Shown in pieces: positions 25,987-35,428 of a DNA stretch of 64,000 nt; position 1 is the stretch's first letter, and each line of letters opens with the position of its first letter. The DNA is from Methylococcaceae bacterium (GTDB lineage Bacteria > Pseudomonadota > Gammaproteobacteria > Methylococcales > Methylomonadaceae): contig JADKAL010000014.1 in NCBI GenBank assembly GCA_016715325.1, positions 858,683 to 922,682 on the forward strand, read 5' to 3'. The position numbers were made by a program, and so were the translations under genes. The notes beneath the pieces are model-generated. The model did not search any database. It saw only the letters and a program-made list of their open reading frames with translations, and was not told the DNA's origin.

Positions 25987-27567
25987 ATGACAAAACATCA
26001 AGCAACGTCAACCAATACTGTCATACTAAGACTTAGGCCCGTCGCCTTGGCCGGTGCGATTGCGGCGTTGGTCGGCAGCCCGGCAACGAGTTGGGCGGAC
26101 AGTGTCACATTACATGCCGACAGTTACGTGTCCTCATCCGACACACCAGGAACGAAACAAGACAACGATCCCGTTTTAGTCCTAAAAAACGGCATCACCG
26201 GCTTCCTCAGATTCAGACTTGCGGACACCCTGCGGACGGGCGTCACTAAGGCGGACATCGACAAGGCCATATTAAAGATCTTTATACCCGCCATCACAAC
26301 TGGCGGCAACCTGACCATCCGGCCTGTGATTTCGGATTGGGCGGAATTGACGATACCGGCCCAAGGCGTGCCGCCTAGCATCGACCCCGGCCCGGCCCAA
26401 TCGTTTGAGCTCAAAACGGGCTTCGCCGGACGCTGGGTGCTTTTCGATGTAACCGACATCTTCAAGAATTGGTTGCCCTTACCTTCAGCTAACAACTACG
26501 GTCTGGCCTTGACTGTTGAGGGCGGCAGCTTGCTGGATGCCATCGCCGACACCAAGGAAAATGCGGCGACCAGCCATCCCGCCGAATTGGAAGTGTTGGT
26601 GAACACGTCTGGAACCACGGGCGCAACCGGGGCGACGGGAGAGACGGGACCTGCCGGAGCCACCGGGGCAACAGGCGCGCCCGGAAACGATGGCGCAACC
26701 GGACCACAAGGTCTTCAAGGCGTGACTGGTCCGATTGGATTGCAAGGCCCGACCGGGCCTCAGGGGATTCAAGGTATAACGGGGTCAGCAGGCCCAGTCG
26801 GTCCGACAGGCGCTACAGGAAGCCAAGGCTTAACTTTTCAAGGCGATTGGTCTGCTGCGACCTCCTATGCCCAGAACGATAGCGTTTTCTTTAATGGCAG
26901 TAGCTACCTATCGTTGCAAAACAGTAACCTAAACCAGCTACCCGACTCCAATTCGCCATTTTGGAGCCTGTTGGCACAAGCCGGAGCAACTGGAGCCTTA
27001 GGCGCGACTGGGCCACAAGGCACTCAAGGTGAGACTGGACCGATTGGCTTGCAAGGTCCGGCAGGCCCTCAGGGTATCCAAGGCATAACAGGTCCAACTG
27101 GCGAAACGGGGGCAACAGGCCCTGTCGGCCCGACGGGCGCAACCGGTGCTGACGGGGTTTCAGGGGCGCCCGGTGAACCGGGACTCGGTATGGTGTTTAC
27201 GCCCTCATTCTATAATCCATCAGTTAAAACTACGAGCTTTGTATCACTCAATGGACTTATCATTTCGGCCAACGCGGGATTGGTTTCGACAATTATGCCG
27301 AGTGCTTGCACTTTTAAAGCTTTATATGCGAAAGCGACGATTGACGGCGACCCTGCCGCCAACACCCTGATTTATACACTCTATAAAAACGGCACGTCTC
27401 AACCGATGACGACTTCTTTGACAGTCAATGCAACAATAACCTCAGCCACAAATGCAGACACTTCGCATACGGTATCAGTTGTGACGGGCGATGTTGTGAC
27501 TGTTGGTATCACCCAAACCAACGAGACGCCTTTGGTCGTGTCAAATTTAACGCTGTGGTGCCAATAA
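25987..27567 (+). CDS. DNRLRE-domain surface protein with collagen repeats
   Basis: 526 residues from ATG 25987 (GAGGAG just upstream). Signal peptide ends SPATSWADS. Residues 30-200: DNRLRE-type beta sandwich (VTLHADSYVSSS, FLRFRL, LFDVTDIFKNWL, NYGLALTVEGG). Then two collagen-like blocks of Gly-X-Y triplets rich in GATGATG and GPQGIQG, separated by a small carbohydrate-binding-type module (FQGDWSAATSYAQNDSVFFNGSSYLSL). The C-terminal 125 residues form a beta-rich head. Architecture fits a trimeric secreted or exosporium-like surface fibre. It follows the M4 protease, which could process it (inference). The two blocks share near-identical 15-triplet units, a sign of recent duplication. Confidence 0.88.
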   Translation: MTKHQATSTNTVILRLRPVALAGAIAALVGSPATSWADSVTLHADSYVSSSDTPGTKQDNDPVLVLKNGITGFLRFRLADTLRTGVTKADIDKAILKIFIPAITTGGNLTIRPVISDWAELTIPAQGVPPSIDPGPAQSFELKTGFAGRWVLFDVTDIFKNWLPLPSANNYGLALTVEGGSLLDAIADTKENAATSHPAELEVLVNTSGTTGATGATGETGPAGATGATGAPGNDGATGPQGLQGVTGPIGLQGPTGPQGIQGITGSAGPVGPTGATGSQGLTFQGDWSAATSYAQNDSVFFNGSSYLSLQNSNLNQLPDSNSPFWSLLAQAGATGALGATGPQGTQGETGPIGLQGPAGPQGIQGITGPTGETGATGPVGPTGATGADGVSGAPGEPGLGMVFTPSFYNPSVKTTSFVSLNGLIISANAGLVSTIMPSACTFKALYAKATIDGDPAANTLIYTLYKNGTSQPMTTSLTVNATITSATNADTSHTVSVVTGDVVTVGITQTNETPLVVSNLTLWCQ

Positions 27568-27672
27568 TCGCCCACTGAAAAACTCCAACATACCTGAAAT
27601 CAAAACAAAGACCAACCGGACGGGGTAAACCACCATTACACGGTAGATCGGGTTACGTTCTGGGGGCGTTGT

Positions 27673-28179
27673 ATGGCTTATGGGATTTTTCTGGTCTGGG
27701 GTTGGAGTTTTATGCTCAACGGGTTGAGTTGGGAAGCGATCGGCAGTTCGTTTATGCATAACATCAATTTGCCGTTCCATGAATTCGGCCATATCCTGTT
27801 CAGGCCGTTCGGGCATTTTATGACGATATTAGGCGGCAGTTTATTTCAAGTTTTATTGCCATTACTATTAGGGCTAGTATTTTTGGTGCAGCACAATAAT
27901 CCGTTTGCCGCATCCCTCATGCTGTGGTGGTGCGGCCAAAGTTTTATCGACTTATCGCCTTATATTGCCGATGCTACTTATCGCGGATTGCCCCTGATTT
28001 CGGGTATGGGCGAAGAGTCTCATGACTGGGGTAACCTGCTAACAATCTTAGGATGGTTAAATCACGCTCATCGAATTGCGCGATTTAGCTTTTTCCTGGG
28101 TTCGTGCCTCATGGTATTAAGCTTTGTCTGGGGAGCTTATTTGCTGAATAAACAAAGAAAGTTTCTGTCCGATTATTAG
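27673..28179 (+). CDS. Putative membrane zinc protease (HEFGH)
   Basis: 168 residues, four to five predicted membrane helices. HEFGHILFRPFGHF near residue 36 matches the HExxH motif of M50-like membrane metalloproteases. The sequence upstream of ATG 27673 continues as plausible protein (VDRVTFWGRC) back to a stop at 27595 with no start codon, and no clear ribosome site precedes the ATG, so the gene may be truncated at its N-terminus. The second zinc-ligand region could not be pinned. Family assignment tentative. Confidence 0.55.
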   Translation: MAYGIFLVWGWSFMLNGLSWEAIGSSFMHNINLPFHEFGHILFRPFGHFMTILGGSLFQVLLPLLLGLVFLVQHNNPFAASLMLWWCGQSFIDLSPYIADATYRGLPLISGMGEESHDWGNLLTILGWLNHAHRIARFSFFLGSCLMVLSFVWGAYLLNKQRKFLSDY

Positions 28180-28398
28180 TGCCTCTTTATTCAGCATTCC
28201 TACTTTGAACGGTAAAAATGGTCATTAGACGTTTGTTGGATGATTTCAAATTTGTGCTTAATTATCGAATTGATCGGAAACGGATTGGAAACGTTAAAAG
28301 TCTTAATAATCCTTGTAAATCTTTAGGGTTGTTTAACGGCAAATGTTCGACGCTGAATGTTTGACAGACGACTTAAACATTTCCAGCCAATTTACTAA

Positions 28399-28979
28399 TT
28401 AAGCGCGTCTGTGATCTGGTTCATCGGGGGAATACATTAAGGATTCAAACTGCAAAGTAGTAAGAATTTTATCAGTATTACCCCAACCGGGTTGCCAATA
28501 ACCCTGAAATTTAGGCGCGTTTATAGCCATAATCTTGCCTAATAACGAAAATGCTGAATTACTGTTAATCTGAGACAATCCAATGATGCCAAACGGCGTA
28601 TACGGTATTTCAAGACCATTGAGAAATGGGAGCGCTTTAACTGCACTATCCCATCGGGCTAATACGTCGGCATCTGTTCCGGCATAAACCATCTTGGTTT
28701 TTTGATTAGCCTTTACATAGCTCTTATTAGAATCCGGATTTAAGCCCAACTGGATAGCGTGAGAACCAAAGTGATAAAATTTCAACTTATCGCCGATCTT
28801 GCCTATCGGTAATATCTCATTTGCGGATTTGTTGCCAGCCCATGCAGTTGACCTAATACATTCTCCTTTTCATCCCTTAATACCCAAAAGTTATGGGTTG
28901 CTATGCCAACAATATCGTATGCTCGCGCTTCGATTGAATAGCTTTTAGATGACGAGTCTCTGATACTTTTTTTCAGCAT
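28399..28979 (-). pseudogene. Unknown gene split by a frameshift
   Basis: From ATG 28979, 66 codons (MLKKSIRDSSSKSYSIEARAY ... NFWVLRDEKENVLGQLHGLAT) lead to a stop at about 28780; the neighbouring frame continues the same protein from NKSANEILPIGKIGDKLKFYHFG to 28399. The sense of the join (VLGQLHGLAT then NKS..ILPIG) shows one original protein of about 190 residues. Looks cytosolic, alpha/beta, GDKLKFYHF and TPFGIIGLSQINSNSAFSLLG as conserved-looking cores. Family not recognised. Confidence 0.6.
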
Positions 28980-29040
28980 CTTTGTCAGGAATCTTCTTTG
29001 TTTGGTAGATAAAACGATAATTTATCAAAAACATCAAACC

Positions 29041-29391
29041 CTAGTGAGATAAACGGAAATTCAGCAAGAGATAAACACCCATTCCTAACCACGATACTAT
29101 TAAAAGCAACCAAGGAAGCCAATGTTGCCGGTAGATGATGATTTCTTCCACATCAGATTGGTCAACTTCGAATGATCCTTCTTTTTGTTTTGCGGCTTTT
29201 TTGAGTCGCTTATTGATCTCCCTCGCTTTATCTTTTTGCTGTTTTTTGTAGAGATCGATGCCTTTTTGAATGCCTTGCGCAATCAACTTGGTTTGCTCTT
29301 TGGTTTGTGCCGGACGTTGGGTTGCTTTGGCAAGCTTCAACGCCTCTTCTTGGGTTTGTGGCGACGGTTTTTGGTAACTATTATTTGTCAT
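29041..29391 (-). CDS. DUF2956-like membrane-anchored protein
   Basis: 116 residues. N-terminal signature PQTQEEALKLAKATQRPAQ then TKEQTKLIAQGIQKGIDLYKKQQKDKARE matches DUF2956, known from Vibrio and Shewanella. A very basic helix follows, then one C-terminal membrane helix (WLPWLLLIVSWLGMGVYLLL). Inner-membrane anchored with a charged cytosolic part. Function unknown. Confidence 0.7.
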   Translation of the reverse strand: MTNNSYQKPSPQTQEEALKLAKATQRPAQTKEQTKLIAQGIQKGIDLYKKQQKDKAREINKRLKKAAKQKEGSFEVDQSDVEEIIIYRQHWLPWLLLIVSWLGMGVYLLLNFRLSH

Positions 29392-29465
29392 ATTTAACTA
29401 ACAGGCTGATTCAAGTAAATCATACAAAATCCGCAACATTATCGTTGAATAAATTTTGAGTTAAT

Positions 29466-30146
29466 TTAAGCTGCAAGAAGCTTCAGTAATGCTTCTGCAA
29501 CAGTTTCCGATGATGCAGGGTTTTGCCCGGTTATCAGTTTACCATCTACTTGGATATAAGGCGTCCAATCAGCCCCTTTGCTGAACAAGCCTCCCCTTTC
29601 TTTCAATGCGTCTTCCAGCAAAAAAGGCACGACATCGGTTAAACCAACGGCCTTTTCTTCATCATTACTAAATCCTGTTACGTTTTTTCCTTTTACTAAA
29701 AACTCCCCATTCGAATCACGTACATTAATGAGCGCAACCGGTGCATGGCAAACCGCAGCGACCGGTTTGTTTGCTTTGACGAACTCTTCTACCAAAGCAA
29801 TTGAAGTCGGGTTATCCGGCAAGTCCCACATTGGTCCATGACCACCAGGAAAAAAGATAGCGTCAAAATCATTTGCGGATACATCAGCAAGTTTGGTTGT
29901 GTTGGCAAGTTCCATCTGCGCAGAAGTATCGGCACGGAAGCGCTTAGTGGCTTCTGTTTGACTCTCAGGCAGGTCACTTTTTGGATCGAGTGGCGGTTGA
30001 CCGCCTTTAGGTGACGCTAAAGTGAGCGACGCCGCAGCATCTTTCAGAATGTAATACGGGGCGGCAAATTCTTCCAGCCAGAAGCCGGTTTTTTCTCCTG
30101 TGGCGCCAAGTTGGTCATGAGACGTAAGTACAATTAAAATTTTCAT
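29466..30146 (-). CDS. DJ-1/PfpI family glyoxalase-like protein
   Basis: 226 residues. Class I glutamine-amidotransferase-like fold of the Hsp31/glyoxalase III branch: nucleophile elbow AVCHAP with Cys133 and His134, upstream Glu in the LEEFAAPYY segment, FFPGGHGPMWDL oxyanion loop and VTGFSNDEEKAVGL. Expected to detoxify methylglyoxal or act as a deglycase/chaperone. Cytosolic, single gene. No partner in the neighbourhood. Confidence 0.9.
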   Translation of the reverse strand: MKILIVLTSHDQLGATGEKTGFWLEEFAAPYYILKDAAASLTLASPKGGQPPLDPKSDLPESQTEATKRFRADTSAQMELANTTKLADVSANDFDAIFFPGGHGPMWDLPDNPTSIALVEEFVKANKPVAAVCHAPVALINVRDSNGEFLVKGKNVTGFSNDEEKAVGLTDVVPFLLEDALKERGGLFSKGADWTPYIQVDGKLITGQNPASSETVAEALLKLLAA

Positions 30147-30393
30147 AGCAGCATCCTGTTATCTGGGCATTAAATTTGATAAAGACATTTCTCATTTTCG
30201 CTAAAATGACTTCAATCAGCGGAACTTTCCTTTTTTCGACCTTACAACTGAATTGAAATTCCTCTCCACACTCCGATTGATAACGGCAAATTATGGAAAT
30301 AAGGAGTGCTTATATTATCCCGTCGAATTGTATAACCATTTCCGTATAAATTTTAACAACACTGACAGCTAAGAAAACAAAGTGAAATAATTT

Positions 30394-31176
30394 GTGCATC
30401 AATTAACGACTGTAAAAATTAGATTTTTTGGCTGGCTTGTTGTTCTAGCTTTAACCTTGCCGGGTTGCTCATTTTTGGAAGAGAAACCATTCGAACAACT
30501 AAGCACGGATTCAAGCCGCGTCATTAAACTTAATTACGACGGTTTTACCTTATGGCTTGATTGTAGCAGGCGCGGAGCCGTGAAATTCAGGTATAACGCC
30601 CAACGCGATACCGGCAGCTTTAAACGCAGTAGCCGGTTTTTTCTCGACCCGAATGTGCCGGATGAATGCCAGCAGACCTCCACAAAAGCCTATGGCAATG
30701 GCTACGACCGCGGCCATTTGGTCCCCGCCAATCATCTGGATTATTCGGCATCGGCCATTAAGACCTCTAATATGATGACCAATATCCTTCCTCAAGCTTC
30801 TAACATGAATCGTGGTGCTTGGGAATTAACGGAAGAAATCATCGAGTGTTACCGGAATATTGACGAGTTGTTGGTCATCGGCGGGGTAATTTGGGGCAAT
30901 AATCCGGACGATGATTATTTTATCCACTCGCATGGTATCAAAACGCCGGATGCCTTTTGGAAGGTTGTTATTCGGGGTACGGGACAAGATGAGCGGGTCA
31001 TTGCTTGGATTGTACCGAATTCAACAGAGGCCACCAAGAAAAGGTTAGATGACTATTTGGTCAGTATTGATGACCTGGAAGATGAAACGAGCGAAAAGAT
31101 TCCCGTTGCCGATTATGCGAAGCACGACAAACCGGATGTCTCATGGTTGATTCCTTACGGATGCGAAAGGGGTTAA
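30394..31176 (+). CDS. DNA/RNA non-specific endonuclease lipoprotein
   Basis: 260 residues from GTG 30394. Signal peptide with lipobox LPGC (Cys25). NUC1/beta-beta-alpha-metal nuclease core: YDRGHLVPANH (catalytic His108) and SNMMTNILPQASNMNRGAW (metal-binding Asn). Expected to degrade extracellular DNA and RNA while attached to the outer membrane or periplasmic side, for nutrition or entry exclusion. Same strand as the aldehyde dehydrogenase 89 bases downstream, probably a separate transcript. Confidence 0.88.
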   Translation: MHQLTTVKIRFFGWLVVLALTLPGCSFLEEKPFEQLSTDSSRVIKLNYDGFTLWLDCSRRGAVKFRYNAQRDTGSFKRSSRFFLDPNVPDECQQTSTKAYGNGYDRGHLVPANHLDYSASAIKTSNMMTNILPQASNMNRGAWELTEEIIECYRNIDELLVIGGVIWGNNPDDDYFIHSHGIKTPDAFWKVVIRGTGQDERVIAWIVPNSTEATKKRLDDYLVSIDDLEDETSEKIPVADYAKHDKPDVSWLIPYGCERG

Positions 31177-31265
31177 TGGTTATCGTAGGAATAAGGCTGT
31201 GATAGTATCAATTGTTGCTTTTCTAGAACAATAGTCGATTTAGTTATCGTATCAGCGGGAGTGTT

Positions 31266-32696
31266 ATGCATTATCCAATCAAAGTACCCGGGGCTGAAGC
31301 GGCTGGCATCATCGAAGTTTTTTCACCATATGACCTGAAACCAGTCGGCACAGTTGAATGTATTGATGCCAAAGGTGCTGAACTTGCGTTAAAAAATATG
31401 GCTGATGTTTTTCGTGACCGAAATAATTGGTTGCCCGCCCATGAACGTATTGCCATCCTGGAACACGCGGTAGCAACCATGCAGGCACGTTCTGAACAAT
31501 TAATCGCTACCGCCATTGCCGAAGGTGGCAAACCTTATTCGGATACTAAAGTTGAGCTTTTAAGGGCTATCGACAGTGTCAAGATTGCCATTGGTTGTAT
31601 ACGTTCCGAACGCGGTAGTGAAATCCCCATGCAGCTAAACCCGGCATCTATGAACCGGTTGGCCTTTACGCACAGAGAACCCATCGGTTCAGTGGTTGCC
31701 GTCAGCGCGTTTAATCACCCGCTCAATTTAATTGTCCATCAGGTCGCCCCGGCTATCGCTGCCGGTTGCCCGGTCATTATTAAACCGGCACGGGAAACCC
31801 CATTGTCCGCATTTGCGTTGGTTGATATCTTTCACCAATCCGGTTTGCCGATGTCCTGGTGCCAGCCGGTTATGATTGAGGATAATCATGTCACCGAAAA
31901 ATTGGTGACCGATAAGCGTGTGGCCTTTTTCAGTTTCATCGGCAGCGCCGAAATCGGCTGGATGTTGCGGTCAAAGCTTTCAGCTGGAACCCGTTGCACT
32001 TTGGAACATGGCGGGGTTGCTCCAGTGATTATTGCCGAGGATGCCGATCTTGATAAAATTTTACCGTTAATGGCCAAAGGCGGTTTCTATCATGCGGGGC
32101 AAGTGTGTGTTTCCGTCAAACGGATTTATGCGCACCAATCGATTGCCCGTAAAGTTGCATCCGGCCTGGGTTTATTGGCAGACCACCTGACGGTGGGAAA
32201 TCCTGCTGATGTCGGCACTGATGTCGGACCGCTGATCCGGCATGACGAAGTAGACCGGGTTGAATCCTGGGTTAATGAGGCCATTGCAGAAAATGCCGAA
32301 TTGATTGCTGGGGGCAAACGGCTGTCTTCATCGTTGTATCAACCGACGGTATTATTCAACCCTTCGGTACAGAGCAAAGTCAGCCAACAGGAATTATTCG
32401 GTCCGGTCATCTGCGTGTATGAGTATGACAACCTAGACGAGGCCATCGAAATGGCAAATTCCTTGCCTTATGCATTTCAAGCGGCCATTGCTACCCAGAA
32501 TATCGACACCGCCTTATACGCGTTTAAGCATTTGGCCGCATCGACGGTGATGATTAATGACCATACCGCGTTTCGTGTGGATTGGATGCCATTTGCCGGT
32601 TTACGTGAATCCGGTTATGGCACCGGGGGCATTCCTTATACCTTCCGTGATATGCAGGTTGAAAAAATGGCAGTTTTTCACTCAGCATCTTTATAG
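31266..32696 (+). CDS. Aldehyde dehydrogenase family protein
   Basis: 476 residues, GGGAG ribosome site. NAD(P)-dependent oxidation of an aldehyde. Conserved AFNHPLN (Asn150), KPARETPLSA, FIGSAEIG, LEHGG (general base Glu247), GQVCVSVKR (nucleophile Cys281) and ELFGPVICVYEY. Substrate cannot be read from sequence; the branch looks like lactaldehyde/succinate-semialdehyde-type enzymes. The HugZ-like gene follows 99 bases downstream. Confidence 0.92.
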   Translation: MHYPIKVPGAEAAGIIEVFSPYDLKPVGTVECIDAKGAELALKNMADVFRDRNNWLPAHERIAILEHAVATMQARSEQLIATAIAEGGKPYSDTKVELLRAIDSVKIAIGCIRSERGSEIPMQLNPASMNRLAFTHREPIGSVVAVSAFNHPLNLIVHQVAPAIAAGCPVIIKPARETPLSAFALVDIFHQSGLPMSWCQPVMIEDNHVTEKLVTDKRVAFFSFIGSAEIGWMLRSKLSAGTRCTLEHGGVAPVIIAEDADLDKILPLMAKGGFYHAGQVCVSVKRIYAHQSIARKVASGLGLLADHLTVGNPADVGTDVGPLIRHDEVDRVESWVNEAIAENAELIAGGKRLSSSLYQPTVLFNPSVQSKVSQQELFGPVICVYEYDNLDEAIEMANSLPYAFQAAIATQNIDTALYAFKHLAASTVMINDHTAFRVDWMPFAGLRESGYGTGGIPYTFRDMQVEKMAVFHSASL

Positions 32697-32795
32697 TTAT
32701 TAAACTCTCGATTCGCTTATAGTCCTACCCTATTGTTATAGCTTACGGATTTAAACTAATACTATGCGCCTGACATATAAGTGGTAGGTTTAATC

Positions 32796-33308
32796 ATGAG
32801 CGATACAGCTGACTTAAGTAAAAGGGCAAATGCCTTACAGGAATTACTTGCCTCACAACAAACGCTGTTGCTATCAACGGCATCAATCACGGGCATTCCT
32901 GATATTAGTTACGCACCTTTTGTCCGGGATGAAGCGGGGAGTTTCTATGTGTTTATCAGTAAACTTGCAGCGCATACGGATAATTTGCTCACGAATCCGC
33001 AAATCTCGGTAATGTTTGTTCGCCCTGAATCCGAATCGAACAACCTGTTTGCCCGTGAACGGGCAATATTCGACTGTTCGGTCAAAGAAATAGAACGGAA
33101 TGATGATTGTTATTCTACTCAATTGAAGGCCTTGCAAACTAAATTTGGCGAAATTGTCGGGGTACTACGTTCATTGTCCGATTTTCACCTGTTTGCCTTA
33201 ACCCCAATCAGTGGCCGTTATGTTGCGGGGTTCGGGCAAGCATATACGATTAACGTCAGGGATGGCACATTGTCCCCTTTAAGAAAAAGCCATAAAAAAT
33301 CCACTTAA
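32796..33308 (+). CDS. HugZ / pyridoxamine-phosphate-oxidase-like protein
   Basis: 170 residues from ATG 32796 (GGTAGG upstream; a GTG at 32781 is the alternative). FMN-binding split barrel: TLLLSTASITGIPDISYAPFV, FYVFISKLAAHTDNLLTNPQISVMFV, and C-terminal RYVAGFGQAYTI, the layout of HugZ heme oxygenases. The typical HugZ C-terminal heme-contact loop is short here, so heme degradation is likely but not certain. Confidence 0.85.
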   Translation: MSDTADLSKRANALQELLASQQTLLLSTASITGIPDISYAPFVRDEAGSFYVFISKLAAHTDNLLTNPQISVMFVRPESESNNLFARERAIFDCSVKEIERNDDCYSTQLKALQTKFGEIVGVLRSLSDFHLFALTPISGRYVAGFGQAYTINVRDGTLSPLRKSHKKST

Positions 33309-33350
33309 CCAAATGCTTTATCCGATTTCGCTTGGTTTAAAAACTCCTCA
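33309..33350. terminator. Weak hairpin between convergent genes
   Basis: AACCAA and TTGGTT (33307-33338) can pair around a 20-base loop between the HugZ-like and DCC genes. Low stability. Confidence 0.25.
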
Positions 33351-33722
33351 TTAAAGCAAGCCCCTGGCTTTCAATCGACGGTTGACCTGCCAATGGTATA
33401 TTTTGGCTAAGACAGTCCGTATCAATGGAAGGCCAATGAACCAAGCGATGGGTTTCAATAGAGGGACTTTACCCATGAGCAGGATATAGGCATCTAACTC
33501 TGAAACAACCCGGCCATTTTCATCTTTAACGTGCAATTCGGTTAACGCTTTTTGGGGATCGATGCCAAGTTTTCGTAACTGGTTTTCTTGCCCGGTAATA
33601 TCAAACCAACAAACCTGTTCTGCATCCTTGCCCGATAGTTTTTCATAGTTATTCCTGTCGCGGATACAGGCAGGGCAAGCACCATCATAGTAAACTGTAA
33701 TCTTATCTTTCTCGGTATCCAT
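33351..33722 (-). CDS. DCC-family thiol-disulfide oxidoreductase
   Basis: 123 residues. Begins TVYYDGACPACIRDRNNY: the YDGxCxxC motif defining DUF393/DCC proteins, a thioredoxin-like fold. Ends in the usual hydrophobic YILLMGKVPLLKPIAWFIGLP and RLKARGL. Last gene of a five-gene minus-strand operon, 18 bases after the MBL gene. Likely a redox partner in stress handling. Confidence 0.85.
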   Translation of the reverse strand: MDTEKDKITVYYDGACPACIRDRNNYEKLSGKDAEQVCWFDITGQENQLRKLGIDPQKALTELHVKDENGRVVSELDAYILLMGKVPLLKPIAWFIGLPLIRTVLAKIYHWQVNRRLKARGLL

Positions 33723-33740
33723 AATCGACTGCTATTAGGT

Positions 33741-34472
33741 TTAGTTGCGGATCAAGTTTTCAAAGGCAACGAGCCACTCCTTAAAATTCATCACATAGTT
33801 ATAGCCGCACACTGTCACTAGGTTTCTAGAAGTTACAATCTCATGTATCTGTTGCGCTTGTTTAATTGTTTCCGGTTGTGAACCGAAGGGATTAAAACTC
33901 AATGCCGATTTGTTAAGGAACACGTAATCACAGATAAACAAGACATCCTGGTAGATATACAGGGTAAACCCTGGGGTATGCCCGCCTATGTGGTAGGCAT
34001 CAATACCATAAAGATTAAAATCTTCGGTGAACCGTTTATCAACATCGAACCTGGCTACCAATGGATGTTTGGCATCCAGCCCGTGCAACCAGACTTGTGA
34101 ACCCCATACCTTCCGGTATTGGTTTGATGCGCCCATAAAATGCAGGTGGGTAAATAAGATGGCATCGACCGGTTTCAAGTCTCGGTTAAACGCTGACGGC
34201 GAATCGATCCAGACATTGCCAGCAGGTGTTTCTATCCGGTAAGCCGCATGTTCCAGACCCAATTTCGGCACAGACAGCAATTGGCATACATCCTTGTTAA
34301 CGTTATGGGCGGTCACCCGATAGGTTTTTTCAACCTCATCCCAAGGCATGAATTGGTCATGGCTCGCCCCGCAGAAGGGGCACACATCCGGCATTTGCCC
34401 AATCATGTTGTAACCGCATTCAAGGCAAACCCACTGGGGCATTAAATCAAGGTTTTGGGTCTGTTCGTTCAT
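33741..34472 (-). CDS. Rubredoxin-like / metallo-beta-lactamase-fold protein
   Basis: 243 residues. N-terminal zinc or iron ribbon (CLECGY ... CPFCGA, about 16-35) fused to an MBL hydrolase: FTHLHFMGASNQYR (HxH with the usual Asp replaced, so THLHFMG lacks HxHxDH), GGHTPGFTLYIYQDVLFICDYVF. The missing second part of the metal site suggests a one-metal or altered enzyme, possibly a redox protein. The ribbon could relay electrons. Fourth gene of the yceI-gst operon, 45 bases from the 57-residue membrane gene. Confidence 0.82.
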   Translation of the reverse strand: MNEQTQNLDLMPQWVCLECGYNMIGQMPDVCPFCGASHDQFMPWDEVEKTYRVTAHNVNKDVCQLLSVPKLGLEHAAYRIETPAGNVWIDSPSAFNRDLKPVDAILFTHLHFMGASNQYRKVWGSQVWLHGLDAKHPLVARFDVDKRFTEDFNLYGIDAYHIGGHTPGFTLYIYQDVLFICDYVFLNKSALSFNPFGSQPETIKQAQQIHEIVTSRNLVTVCGYNYVMNFKEWLVAFENLIRN

Positions 34473-34517
34473 TGGGTTTCAAGTTCTGGACATATTGCTA
34501 AAATGTTCAATTTGAGG

Positions 34518-34691
34518 CTATGGGTCGCCTTTATCGGCGTACACAGTATCAACCAAATGTTTAAACCAACTTGGTCGGAAGATCACCACAAACAAACCAA
34601 TAGTGCTGGTAATGGGGAATATCGGTATCAACATGAAAACCATGAGGACTAGGCCACATTTGATTCTGGCAAAGATTGAAGCTGTTTTCAT
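34518..34691 (-). CDS. 57-residue membrane protein
   Basis: MKTASIFARIKCG then two hydrophobic spans (LVLMVFMLIPIFPITSTIGL and FVVIFRPSWF) and a polar end YADKGDP. AGGTGG five bases before ATG. Lies in line with its operon neighbours (88 bases after GST, 45 before MBL). No family recognised. Two-helix hairpin inner-membrane protein by inference. Confidence 0.65.
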   Translation of the reverse strand: MKTASIFARIKCGLVLMVFMLIPIFPITSTIGLFVVIFRPSWFKHLVDTVYADKGDP

Positions 34692-34779
34692 TTTTGCCCA
34701 CCTGAATTGCTATATCCTTAGTATTGCTAAGATGTCTTTTAATGTAACAAGACGTTTTTTATTCTTCATGCGAGCTCGG

Positions 34780-35388
34780 CTATTTTAACAATCCCTCTTC
34801 TTTTATGGCATTTTGGACAGCAGGACGTTGGGTTATTTTATCTCGATACCCTACCAAGACTGGCCATTTGGAAATATCGACATTCACATATTGCCCCCAA
34901 CCCAGCGTAACAAATAAATAAGCATCGGCCACGCTAAAGTTATCACCCAGCAAATACGGGTGAACTGATAGATACGCTGCCGTGGTTTCCAAGCGTGCCG
35001 TTAAGGTGTCGATGGCAAATTGTTTGGTGGCTTCCGGGGCAGCAGGACTAAATAGGGGTGAAAAACTCTTATGGATTTCGGTGGAAATAAAGTTCAGCCA
35101 TTCTTGCAGTTGATAACGTTCAAATGTCCCCGCTGGTGGGGCTAGTTTTTTGTCGGGTGCGAGGTCGGCAAGGTACTGGATGATGGCGGGACCTTCCGTA
35201 AGTTTGTTTCCATCATCCAAGGTTAGCACGGGGACATAACCATTAGGGTTTAACGTCAAGAAATCTTCACCGTTTTCCGTGTGTTTGCTGCCCAAATCGA
35301 CTTTAACCAGTTCAATTGGAAGTTCCGCTTCACAGGCTACAATATGGGGTGACAGGGAACAAGCACCTGGGCTGTAGTAGAGTTTCAT
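34780..35388 (-). CDS. gst: Glutathione S-transferase (beta class)
   Basis: 202 residues. Thioredoxin-like N-terminal domain with MKLYYSPGACSLSPHI (beta-class Cys10 site) and GYVPVLTLDDG, LTEGPAIIQYLAD; all-helical C-terminal domain with FSVADAYLFV. Conjugates glutathione to electrophiles or handles disulfides in the cytosol. Second gene of the operon, 40 bases after yceI-like. Confidence 0.93.
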   Translation of the reverse strand: MKLYYSPGACSLSPHIVACEAELPIELVKVDLGSKHTENGEDFLTLNPNGYVPVLTLDDGNKLTEGPAIIQYLADLAPDKKLAPPAGTFERYQLQEWLNFISTEIHKSFSPLFSPAAPEATKQFAIDTLTARLETTAAYLSVHPYLLGDNFSVADAYLFVTLGWGQYVNVDISKWPVLVGYRDKITQRPAVQNAIKEEGLLK

Positions 35389-35428
35389 GGTTTATTTCTC
35401 CGGGCTAAATTTAATAAATCAGACTGGG

